A DNA stretch of 64,000 nt, from the NCBI RefSeq assembly GCF_007655135.1, contig NC_045128.1, positions 35,124,811-35,188,810 of the forward strand, given 5' to 3'. This document shows, piece after piece, positions 11,356 to 21,517 of this stretch. The notes beneath the pieces are model-generated. The model saw only the letters and a list, made by a program, of their open reading frames with translations. It was not told the origin of the DNA and ran no database searches. Position 1 is the first letter of the stretch. The number at the start of each line of letters is the position of its first letter. Position numbers and translations under genes: made by a program. Source of the stretch: Punica granatum (lineage: Eukaryota > Streptophyta > Magnoliopsida > Myrtales > Lythraceae).

Positions 11356-12542
11356 CACTCTACCAACTTAAATCGATTTAAAAAGTTCGACGCATGTCAT
11401 GCTTAAGTAAAGTCTTGAATTTGAGTAATTGTGAATACAGAAAATCTATACTGTGAGAGTTTTACTTGGCTTGACTAAGCTTTTGTATACCAAAATTCAA
11501 AAAAAAAAAAACCCTTACGCACTTTCTCATCATTCGAGAGCAAATTTAATCCCATCCTAACTGGTTACTGCTTATATTCTTTTCTTTTGGGCTCCGTATT
11601 GTCGAGAGAAGAAGATAATATTTGGACATTTTATTCCAACAAGAAATATTTCCTTTTATGTATTTTACATGCGGTGAGTTTAGATGAGGACTGAGGACAA
11701 CTTCCTTTTTCAAGAAAATAGTTTAAAAGAGGACAATCATTGCAGCGCATCCAAGAACGACATTGGCTAAACCATTTCATAGGCACGAAACGACAAGGCG
11801 AGCGCTCCCCGGCGGCTCGGTTCCTCCTCTCCTACCTCAAATAAGGTCTTAATTGCAGAAACATCCCTGTTCTTTAGGTCAGAAGCAATATTTTCCCTCA
11901 AGATTTAAATTTTGCAATTAACGTTCTAAAGTTTTGGTAGAGTCGCAATTTGCTTCCCAGTTCGAATTTTATCAACTGTAACTCCTTAGCCTGTATTATT
12001 CTGGCAAATCGAACACTGGCTCAGACTTAATTGTGCATGAATTTGAGAGGGCAACCCGGAAAGTTTCATCGTCTTCAGTCGTTTTACTTTTTGTGTTTCA
12101 TGAAATTCAACTTTTTTATAAAGGGAAAGTTGTTAATCTTTGATATCGTTATGCATAAACTCATTTCTAAGAGTTAGAGCAAAAGTTATTATATGACATT
12201 ATCTTTATAGCGAGCTTTCATACTTTGAGTAGGTTTGAAGATAAAAAAAAAAGGCTAACCAAGAAATTTAAAAAGATATTATAATTACTTTTATTCTAAA
12301 TAATTTTTAATATTATAAAAAATAAGTTCAAACTAAAATAATAGCTTAACATTATGATCAATTTATTTCTTTCTCGAGAAAAGGATAATATTACGAAAAA
12401 TATCATAGCACATCAGCTCAAGAAGTCAGTGTCTTCCCATAGAATCCAACATGTTTCCATTTGGGTTGTTGTTTTTATAATGACGAAGTGAAGGGGTTTT
12501 GATGCAATGCTTAAGAGGTAAATTCAACTTATTCTGAAAGTT
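11356..12542. other. Intergenic stretch upstream of threonine deaminase
   Basis: No coding ORF. It contains a fragment of the fold-back element end near 11500 and otherwise unremarkable AT-rich sequence. Distal promoter elements of the downstream gene could lie here; none is obvious. Confidence 0.45.
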
Positions 12543-12808
12543 ACTCCATTTGGTTTTGCAATCTGATTTTAAGATTTTAACTATATCTTTAACTCTACTT
12601 ACTACACAATAAAAATCAACTCTTCCAATTTAAAAAGGTGGGTCCTATATATAAACTCACATATAATTCCATTATACTCAATTTAATTTTTAATACTAAA
12701 TTCTCTCAACTATTCATTAATTTTTCAACAATTCAACAGTCATTACACAATCATCGATTACAATCAAAATTTAACTTTATTTAATTCTAAAACCAAACAC
12801 TCCAAGAA
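12543..12808. mobile_element. MITE-like element, TTTGGTTTTG family
   Basis: An AT-rich 265-bp block with inverted ends: ACTCCATTTGGTTTTGCA at the left and CTAAAACCAAACACTCC at the right. Internal phrases (CTCTCAACTATTC, ATTCAACAGTCATTACACAA) resemble the block at 52829-53049. It lies about 80 bp upstream of the threonine deaminase TATA box, so it forms part of the proximal upstream region of that gene. Confidence 0.6.
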
Positions 12809-12887
12809 GTAAATCGATTAGAATTAAAATCCAATGAGGATATTGCACCTGGCTCAAAGTTTAGGGGGAGTTATGCAATTAACCCGC

Positions 12888-12895
12888 TATATAAA
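12888..12895 (+). promoter_or_regulatory. TATA box of threonine deaminase
   Basis: TATATAAA about 100 bp upstream of the chosen ATG at 12994, a normal distance for a plant core promoter with a short leader. Confidence 0.6.
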
Positions 12896-12993
12896 GGACC
12901 GGAACTGAGAAATGGGAACCCGGCCCCCCTCCCTCCATTGCTCTCAACGGCGTCGCGGTCTCCCGCCCCTTGATTTCTGCATCTCCGTCGGCA

Positions 12994-15900
12994 ATGGAAG
13001 CTCTCGGCTTAGCGGCGGCGAAATCACCTCTCTTCCTACCCCGAACCTCGCCGTCTCCTGCCGCCGAGAAGCTCCCGTTCAAGTTCCAGATACGAGCCAC
13101 TCTCCCCAAATGGAAAGGCGATATGTCCCTGAGACCGCCCTCCGCCACCGTCGCCGCCAGCGAGAATGCCGCGACGGTCTCCCCAGCGGCACCACCGCTG
13201 CATTCTACGCCACCGGCGCCGCCTCTCCGGAAGGTCTCGCCCGACTCTCTTCAGTACCCACCCGGTTACCTCGGGGCAGTGCCGGACCGCACGGCCCTGG
13301 GTGACGGCAGCGGCGATGACAACGTCAGTGCAATGGAGTACTTGACGAATATCTTGTCGTCGAAGGTGTATGGCGTGGCCGACGAGACGCCGCTGCAGCT
13401 GGCGGAGAAGCTCTCCAAGAGGTGGGGTGTCAATCTGTTGCTCAAGAGAGAAGATATGCAGCCCGTGAGTCCTCCATCTATATTCTTCTTTCGCCGTGAT
13501 TAATATTCGACCAATATTTTCATTTGGTTTCTTAAAGGTGGAGCTTTTGGATTGGAGATGTATATTCGTCGGTTCTGAACATTGCACTTAGAGCCTCTGA
13601 GCTGAACTTACTTCGATTCTAACCTTCGTGCACATGTTATGCCTGATGGAAGAACCGGGTATGTAGTGGGAGATGGACAACGGACGTAAAATTATCTGAC
13701 GGCCTATGAGGAAATGAGGTTTTGGCCGGGGGGGCGGCTATCTGGAATTATTATTGGCTCATACTTTCTTGCAATCTACTGGAAAATTTCTTTAACTTCG
13801 GGGATCATAGGAAAGTCCGGGGTTTGAGCTAATGCTTCGGTCTCGGAAGCGAAGTTGGGTTACGCTATTCATTGGCCATGAAATCTCTTGGCTAACTTTT
13901 AAGTTATGGCTAATTGTGTGATGGCTGGATTTTCTGAAAGTCTGTTCCTTTGGATGAAAAATACAATTTTTAGATTGGAATTGTGGCTACTTGTTTTCTC
14001 TATGGTAATTGAATGTGATATTCTTTGCCAATCCTTAGTAACAGCTTTATGCTTAAATCTGCTTAAGTTGTTGTTGTGGTTGATCTGTCCCACCAAGGTG
14101 AGGATGAATGCACGAATCATATGATAACTTCCAAGTAAAAAATGGTGATTTTTGGAGTTCCAATTCTCGAAATCTTTTGCTAAAAAAAGTCTGGATTTTT
14201 CTGGCAGGTTTTCTCATTCAAGCTCCGCGGGGCTTACAATATGATGGCACAACTTCCAAGAGAGAAATTGGATAGAGGGGTTATCTGCTCGTCTGCTGGA
14301 AATCATGCTCAAGGGGTTGCACTAGCTGCAAACAAACTTAACTGTAGTGCTGTGATTGTTATGCCTGTCACGACACCAGAAATCAAGGTTATATTTTACG
14401 GCATTTATCTTTGATAACTCCATGTAGGATTTTTGTTTTCCCTAACTGAACTAATGATTCTTAACTGGCAGTGGCGTTCTGTTGAACGGCTGGGTGCTAC
14501 TGTTGTTCTTTATGGTGATTCATACGATGAGGCCCAAACACATGCTAAGAAACGGGGTGAAGAGGAGGGCCGCACATTTATACCTCCTTTTGATCATCCA
14601 GATGTAATTGTGGGACAGGGAACAGTTGGGATGGAGATAGTGCGTGAGATAGTGCAGCGGGGGATAGGTCCACTGCACGCAATTTTCGTTCCTGTTGGTG
14701 GTGGGGGGCTCATAGCTGGTATTGCTGCTTACGTGAAAATGGTTTCTCCTGAGGTCAGTGGCATCTTTTTTTAGCTTTTGGGTAAACTGCTAAATGGCTT
14801 TGACCTGTACGAGGCTCTTCATTACAATTCCCTGTACCTTATATTTTCTGTGAAGCTTTCACAGAGTAGTCAGTCCATTTTTCTGATTTTGCAGTCTGTT
14901 CTAGCTATTTGAGTGCCTATTTGTTTGTTTGTTTGTATGTCTTTCTCTATCTTATGTTCTTATTCTATAGTTTGTTTTCCTCCTTCATATGTGATTATCT
15001 ATGTGCAGGTAAAGATCATTGGTGTGGAGCCCTCTGATGCAAATGCTATGGCCCTATCATTACATCATGGTGAGAGAGTGATGTTGGACCAGGTTGGAGG
15101 CTTTGCTGATGGTGTGGCTGTCAAAGTTGTTGGAGAAGAAACTTTCAGGTTGTGCAGAGAATTGGTTGATGGGGTTGTTCTTGTCGGCCGTGATGCTATA
15201 TGTGCATCCATCAAGGTAAATGCCCTAAACAAAATTTTGATCCCTTAGAAACCCATCTATTTGTGAATAAAGGTGTAGTCCCTTTCAAGGTCATCAGACG
15301 AAGAATTCGAGACTACAATTACATTAGCATCAAACAAACTGAAAAGTTCCTTCTGCTTTTGGGACTATCTATTGAGGATTTTGTGGTGAGAACTCTTTTT
15401 GAGTTCTCAAGTATCTGTCCTCTCTTATTTGTACTTGCTTACATCAGAATTTTCTCATATCCTCCCTGCTATTTAACTGGATAATCTACTGCTGCATAGA
15501 CCTGGTAATTAGTTTGTTCTTTTATTTTATTCTTAAGTAATTGTCTGCAGCACATCCTCTCCATTCTTCTTGTTTATCCCTGTGTAAGAGGTTTACCACC
15601 TACCATTAGCCTCATAATCTTTCTGTGCTAAGAATTTTTCATGTAGCAATAGGCTTCAGTTTTTAAGAGAAATTTGTGCAATTGATTGGCCTTTATATCT
15701 ATGTGTCATGCTGCAGGACATGTTTGAGGAGAAAAGGAACATTTTGGAGCCAGCAGGTGCCCTTGCTCTTGCTGGAGCTGAAGCTTACTGCAAGTACTAT
15801 GGTCTCAAAGGGGAAAACGTTGTTGCAGTAACTAGTGGAGCAAACATGAACTTTGATAAATTGAGGATTGTGACCGAGCTTGCAAATGTGGGTAGAAAAC

Positions 15901-17084
15901 AGGAGGCTCTGCTCGCAACTGTTATGCCGGAGAAACCTGGTAGCTTCAAGCGGTTCTGTGAACTAGTATGTGTTTCTGGTTCTCTGATGATCTATTTACA
16001 AATGGCATTCTCTTTCGCTGAAACTAAAGGACATTTTATTTGACAGGTGGGATCAATGAACATCACAGAGTTTAAGTATAGATGTAATTCAGATAAAGAT
16101 GCTGTTGTCCTATACAGGTAAACCATATCAATGAGAAAATTCCAAAGCAATAACTTTTTTCTTTTTCCCCTTAATATTTTGTTTTACTTCACCATGTCTT
16201 GAGAGTTTGATATAGTGCTGATGAATAATTGGTTCAGTACTTACTCCCGGAGCACCTGACTTTCATTTGGATATTTTCCACTCGGAACAAACTCATCATT
16301 TTGGATACTTTCATTATGCAGTGTTGGCGTTCACACGGTCTTGGAACTCAAAGACTTGCAGGAGAGGATGAAAGCTGAAAATCTCATGACTTACAATCTC
16401 ACAGAGAATGATCTCGTCAAAGATCATCTCCGTTATCTGGTATATACCCTACATGGGCATCTCCTATGTATAAGATATATGTAGTATTTAAGAACTGAGA
16501 AAAGTATTAACATCATTTTACTTAGGCAAAAAGTAAACATGCTCAGTTCCTAATACTATATATTGCCTCTTTCAGCTTGCATTATGTAATCTGTTGTTGA
16601 ATTTTTAGCTTGTTGAATCTTTGCTTGGAAAAAACGATCTTTTCTTGGCTTATTGTTCTAATCTCAGAAATTGATTGCTATATGTTGATGTATATTCAAT
16701 GTATGAGTTGGTTTTCAGATGGGGGGCCGATTGAACCTGCCAAATGAGGTCCTGTGCCAATTTGTATTCCCAGAAAGGCCAGGCGCTCTCATGAAGTTCT
16801 TGGATGCCTTCAGTCCTCGATGGAACATCAGCTTGTTCCATTACCGTGGACAGGTGACTCGATTTTTGAATACAAAAGGTATCATCTTTTGTCTCTGCAA
16901 TTCTGGTTTCTGATATACTGCTCTTTCCCTATTCAAACAGGGTGAAACTGGGGCCAATGTATTGGTTGCGATTCAAGTTCCGAGCAATGAGATGAATGAG
17001 TTCCGGGAACGGGCAGATCATCTCGGCTACGATTATGCAGTGGTGACCAACGATGAGGCTTTCGGTCTTCTGACGCACTACTGA
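12994..17084 (+). CDS. OMR1: Threonine deaminase (threonine ammonia-lyase), chloroplastic
   Basis: PLP enzyme that converts threonine to 2-oxobutanoate and ammonia, the committed step of isoleucine synthesis in plastids. Coding exons: 12994-13464, 14208-14387, 14472-14753, 15009-15215, 15717-15965, 16047-16117, 16322-16439, 16719-16853, 16941-17084. All introns are GT-AG and the frame closes at 618 aa; Arabidopsis OMR1 is 592. The N-terminus is a Ser/Pro/Ala-rich, Arg-containing transit peptide. The PLP lysine is about Lys162 in SFKLRGAYN, preceded by [19 protein letters not shown] (about 185) and the phosphate-binding [10 protein letters not shown] (GGGG 293-296) follow. Two ACT-like regulatory regions start near residues 440 ([14 protein letters not shown]) and 538 ([15 protein letters not shown]), the expected site of isoleucine feedback. 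The ATG at 12994 is preferred over an in-frame one at 12970 because it starts the transit peptide. No lesion seen. Confidence 0.95.
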
Positions 17085-17512
17085 TCCTCAACATCTTGCC
17101 CCTTCACTTCAACCTCTAAAAGCTTTTACTGAGCTTTCCGTTGAAGAAGGTTTGGGTTGGATTGACACATTAGCTCTCAGGCAGTAGAGAATATGCAGAA
17201 GCAGCTTCTCGCGCCCTTACATGCTTGCGAAAATGCGATGCCCTGCGTTCTCCCGGTTTTCTGTCCTGTACGGTTTAAAGTTCGGCTCTTACCCAGTGGA
17301 ATGAAAGTAAGGGTGTTCATCTTCCTTTTCTTCCACACCCTCTTCTTTCTTGAGTAGCTTTTAATAAGGAAGTTTGTATCAGTAGCAGAAGTTTTATGTT
17401 CGATATAGGATCCCTCCTCTTGACAAAGGAAGTTGTCAATCCAATGCGATGTTCTTGCAGTCATTGTCCTCTTAACACGTTAATGGGGCACTCAGCCCGC
17501 CGTACATCACTA
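17085..17512 (+). other. 3' flank of threonine deaminase
   Basis: 3' UTR and spacer; no further ORF of note. AATGAAAGTAAG and AATAAGG near 17300-17370 could serve in 3'-end formation, but no site is certain. Confidence 0.4.
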
Positions 17513-17988
17513 TTCTATATAAATACATAAGGTCGACTACAATGTAATAAATCGAGGTAGAATAATAAATCTCTTACTAATTCATGGATTAATATATTAA
17601 CTAAAAATGAATTATTAATGTATATTATATTGCAAACTAATAGTGGCATCTATGAAAATGAAGAATATATTAATTTAAACCACTTATTGTTACTTTAATA
17701 GAAAATAAATCTATATAAATATATAAATTTGACTGCAATATAATAAATAGGAGTAGAATATTAAATCTCTCACTAATTCATAGATTAGTACATTAAATAA
17801 AAATGAATAATTAATATATATCATTACAATTAATAGTAGCAAGTATAAAAATGAAGAATATATTAATTTGAATCACTTATTGTTACTTTAATCGTAAAAG
17901 TAAATTCATAATTTTTAGGAAATTAAGAATATATATATAATTTTATTGTTACTTTCTTGTATTGCACGGGGCCTCAAAATCTAGTTAG
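17513..17988 (+). repeat. Two 195-bp direct repeats, possible Helitron 3' end
   Basis: Unit 1 (about 17516-17703) and unit 2 (about 17712-17900) share TATATAAATA(C/T)ATAA, AATCTCT(T/C)ACTAATTCAT, AATGAAGAATATATTAATTT and CACTTATTGTTACTTTAAT. The block ends TTGCACGGGGCCTCAAAATCTAG followed by T. A short GC-rich hairpin-like motif before CTAG is what many plant Helitron 3' ends show. A related phrase is at 52318-52341. No coding capacity. Confidence 0.5.
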
Positions 17989-18162
17989 TAATACTGTTCA
18001 GTTATGAGCTTATTATGCTCATCGTCTTTCGTCCAAAGGCAAAACGACAATGCCGGTTAGACTATAACATGAACGGTCAGCTTGTAAAATACGGAGAGCG
18101 CGGCAACCTCCGATTGCCGAAACGGAGGTTGTGATTTATGTTGGCGCCCGTTGGTATAATTT

Positions 18163-20835
18163 ATGGCCGCCTTTATTCACTCCGTCGCCGCCGCAAGTTC
18201 CCCCCTCTCTCCTCAGCTTCACCGCCCCTTCTCTCTCCACCCTCCCAATCCCCTCTCCGTCTCGCACCCTAAACCCCACCTTCGTACCTCTGCCGTCTCC
18301 GCCCAATTTCTCCTCCCTCCGCCGCTTAATTCACCGCCTCCACCGCTTTTCTCCGCGGACTACTCCTCCCCTCCACCCGAGCCGTTCCTTTCTCCCCTCG
18401 ACGGATGCCTTCAGCTCCTCCGCCTCTCCGTCCGCTACTCCGACGTCGAGCTCGCAAGGGCCTTACACTGCCTCATCCTCAAACTCGACGCCGACACTCA
18501 TCTCTTCAACGCTCTAATCTCGTCATACCTCAAGCTCGGGCTTGTCCCCGATGCCTGCAGGGTGTTCAGGGCCCTCGCGCACCCCAATGTGGTCTCCTAC
18601 ACGGCACTCATCTCCGGCCTCGCCAAGTCCGGCAGAGAGCTCGAGGCTGTGAGCCTCTTCTTCAGGATGCGCAGCTCAGGTATTGAGCCTAACGAGTACA
18701 GCTTCGTCGGAATTTTGACTGCTTGTATGCGAATTCTCGAGCCAGAGCTTGGTTGCCAGATTCACGCCCTGGTGGTCAAGTCGGGATTTTTGGATGGGCT
18801 GTTTGTGGCGAATGCCCTCATGGCTTTGTACTGTAAGTGTGGGCAGCCAGACACTGTAATCCAGCTGTTCGATGAAATGCCTGTGCGAGACATTTCCTCG
18901 TGGAATGTTGTCATATCGAGCTCGGTGAAGGAACATATGCATAGAAGAGCAATGGAGTTGTTCCGGGAGATGCAATGGATTGACAATTTTGAGGTAGATC
19001 ATTTTACGCTCTCGACCCTTTTGGCTTCGTGTACAGATAGTTTTGATTTGTGGAGAGGAAGAGAAATTCACGCCTATGCTATTAGGACTGGACTTGAGGG
19101 AAGCTTGAGCATTAGCAATGCCCTTATTGCCTTCTATAGTAAATGCGGAAGTATAGAAGACATTGAGGCAGTATATGATAGGATGGCGATAAGGGATGTT
19201 ATCACGTTGACATCAATGATCACAGGGTTTATGGAGTTCGGGTCGGTTTCTTTGGCCATGGAAGTGTTCTGTAAGATGCCTGAGAAGAATTCCATTTCCT
19301 ATGCAGCAGTTTTAATGGGCCTATGTCAAAACAGTGAGGCAGGTAAAGTGCTCAATTTCTTCATCAGGATGGTGGAACGAGGTTTGGAGTTAACCGAACA
19401 AGCCTTGAGCAGTGTCCTTAAAGCTTGTGGGTTGCTTACAGACGACAAAATTAGCAGACAGATTCAGGGTTTCATTACAAAGTTTGGTCTCAAGGAAAAT
19501 CCTCATATTGAAGCGGTCCTGCTCGATATGTGCATGAGGTGTGGAAGAATGGAAGATGCAGAGAAGATGTTTAGTCATTGGTCATATGAGGAAGATAGCT
19601 CCGTTGTCTATACTTCAATGATATGTGGGCACGCTCGAAATGGAAACCCCGATAAGGCAATATCTCTTCTTTGCCGTGGTCATTCGGAAGGAAAGCTAGA
19701 GATAGACGAGGTTGCATCTGCTTCTGCGCTGGGGGTGTGTGGGACCCTAGGTTTCAGTCATATGGGAGAACAAATCCACTGCCACGCTGTTAAATCGGGA
19801 ATCCTTTCGGATCTGGAGGTGTCAAATGGGTTGGTGAGTATGTATTCCAAATGTTGGAACTTGGAGGAATCGTTTCAGGTCTTCAGCGAAATGCCAACAC
19901 GTGATATAACTTCATGGAACTGCTTGCTGTCTGCTCATATTCTTCACAGGCAGGGAGACGAGGCTCTCTTTGTGTGGTCAGAATTGCACAATTCAGGCAT
20001 AAATCCTGACGAAATTACATTCCTTCTGGTTATTTCAGCTTATCGGTATACCAAGACGTGCTTAGTTGATGAATGTCAACAGTTGTTCATGTCCATGAGG
20101 AAACAGTACATTATAGAACCTTCAGTAGAGCACTACGAGTCTTTGGTAGGAGTTCTGAGCTTCTGGGGTTACATTGAAGCTGCGGAGAAAATTGTGTTGA
20201 ATATGCCCTTCAAGCCCCAACCTCGGATTTGGCGGGCTCTGCTCGATGGGTGTAGGATCCACTCTGATGCAGCACGTGGTAAACGGGTTGTAAAGCAGTT
20301 ACTCTCAATGGACCCGCAGGATCCTTCCTCATACGTGCTCATCTCGAACCTCTACTCTGCATCAGGAAGATGGCATTGTTCTGAAACAGTTAGGGAGGAA
20401 ATGAGAGAGAGAGGGTTCCGGAAGCACCCAGCTCGAAGTTGGGTCATCCATGAGAACAAAATCATTCCCTTCTACACTAGGGACAGGTCTCATCCCCAGT
20501 CAAAAGACATACACAGTGGGCTCGAGATTTTAATCCTCGAATGCCTAAAATCTGGGTATGAGCCGGACACAAGCTTTGCTCTTCAGGAAGTGGAAGAGCA
20601 CCAGAAGAAGTTTTTCCTATTCTACCACAGCGCGAAGCTTGCTGCTGCATTCGGGCTTCTGATGACTAGGCCCGGAAAGCCTGTAAAGATTGTGAAGAAC
20701 ATACTTCTCTGTGGGGACTGCCATTCTTTCCTGAAACACGCTTCAGCCATTGTGAATAGGGAAATACTGTTGAGGGACTCATCGGGGTTTCACCAATTCG
20801 TGAACGGGAAGTGCTCGTGCAGAGATCACTGGTAA
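18163..20835 (+). CDS. EMB175: DYW-class pentatricopeptide repeat protein, EMB175-like
   Basis: Single-exon 890-aa PLS-class PPR protein. Residues 1-75 are Pro/Ser-rich and fit an organelle (plastid) transit peptide. PPR repeats run from about residue 100 to 690 (for example HLFNALISSYLKLGLVPDA, NVVSYTALISGLAKSGRE, DISSWNVVISSSVKEHMHR), followed by E/E+ motifs (RIWRALLDGCRIH, SSYVLISNLYSASGRW) and a DYW domain to the C-terminus. Length, the diverged CSCRDHW tail and general sequence suggest the orthologue of Arabidopsis EMB175 (At5g03800), needed for embryo development; such proteins bind organellar RNA. The usual HSEK of the DYW deaminase is HSAK here (Ala at about 824), although the later CGDC is kept, so cytidine deaminase activity is doubtful. 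The gene is convergent with the RFS6-type gene. PPR genes in plants are commonly intronless. Confidence 0.92.
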   Translation: MAAFIHSVAAASSPLSPQLHRPFSLHPPNPLSVSHPKPHLRTSAVSAQFLLPPPLNSPPPPLFSADYSSPPPEPFLSPLDGCLQLLRLSVRYSDVELARALHCLILKLDADTHLFNALISSYLKLGLVPDACRVFRALAHPNVVSYTALISGLAKSGRELEAVSLFFRMRSSGIEPNEYSFVGILTACMRILEPELGCQIHALVVKSGFLDGLFVANALMALYCKCGQPDTVIQLFDEMPVRDISSWNVVISSSVKEHMHRRAMELFREMQWIDNFEVDHFTLSTLLASCTDSFDLWRGREIHAYAIRTGLEGSLSISNALIAFYSKCGSIEDIEAVYDRMAIRDVITLTSMITGFMEFGSVSLAMEVFCKMPEKNSISYAAVLMGLCQNSEAGKVLNFFIRMVERGLELTEQALSSVLKACGLLTDDKISRQIQGFITKFGLKENPHIEAVLLDMCMRCGRMEDAEKMFSHWSYEEDSSVVYTSMICGHARNGNPDKAISLLCRGHSEGKLEIDEVASASALGVCGTLGFSHMGEQIHCHAVKSGILSDLEVSNGLVSMYSKCWNLEESFQVFSEMPTRDITSWNCLLSAHILHRQGDEALFVWSELHNSGINPDEITFLLVISAYRYTKTCLVDECQQLFMSMRKQYIIEPSVEHYESLVGVLSFWGYIEAAEKIVLNMPFKPQPRIWRALLDGCRIHSDAARGKRVVKQLLSMDPQDPSSYVLISNLYSASGRWHCSETVREEMRERGFRKHPARSWVIHENKIIPFYTRDRSHPQSKDIHSGLEILILECLKSGYEPDTSFALQEVEEHQKKFFLFYHSAKLAAAFGLLMTRPGKPVKIVKNILLCGDCHSFLKHASAIVNREILLRDSSGFHQFVNGKCSCRDHW

Positions 20836-21517
20836 TGATCGTGCTGCTCCTTCGCAAGATTCTGTAATATATGACGTATGAATTTGTGCATGAAAATTTT
20901 CCTTTTTCCCTTCAAAAGAATTACATAACATATACCCTAGGAAAGTGATTGTTCCTTTGATCTTCGGTTGGTATTCATTCTATAATTTGGCTGCAGCGGT
21001 GGTAGAACGACTGCGTGTCAGAATTTATTAGTGTACAAGGTATAACATGGCATCCAAAGACTTGAGATGGACACACCATCGGGGAATTGGAAAACTAGTT
21101 CTTTATCGAGGAAAAGAAATCAGAATAACCAACTCGACCGTAAGCACAAGATCAAGGCAAACATCGTCTCCAAAAGAGGCAATCTGGGAGGTGTTTCCAT
21201 CCCTTCCCTTTATCAAGACCACGAAAACAGTAATACATCTGCTTTGTTTTCGCTCTAATGTTTGCATCGGTGCAGTAACTATATGCTAAAATCTTTCTAA
21301 GAGAAATCTGGGTCAGAGATTGACTTAACCATTGTCGCTGATTATTGCACGACCCACACGGGATGACCATACATACTGGTTGTGATCCCATCTATTTAAT
21401 GGTTAGATTTACTCGGGCAGACATGCATAGAATCGTCCATTAAAATGGGTGGTGAAAAGAGACTAAAAAACATGTGAGCCTGAGTTTAATTATATCGAGC
21501 ATCAATTTAGCTCTCAC
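20836..21517. other. Convergent intergenic region between PPR and RFS6-type genes
   Basis: Holds both 3' UTRs. Overlapping ORFs of 63-80 codons (21047-21391) on both strands have no domain and are probably chance. No repeat recognised. Confidence 0.5.

Noticed and set aside
18131..18686. Overlapping ORFs of 93-128 codons in the 5' part of the PPR gene
   Set aside because: They are alternate-frame shadows of the GC- and Pro-rich transit peptide region of the 890-aa frame.
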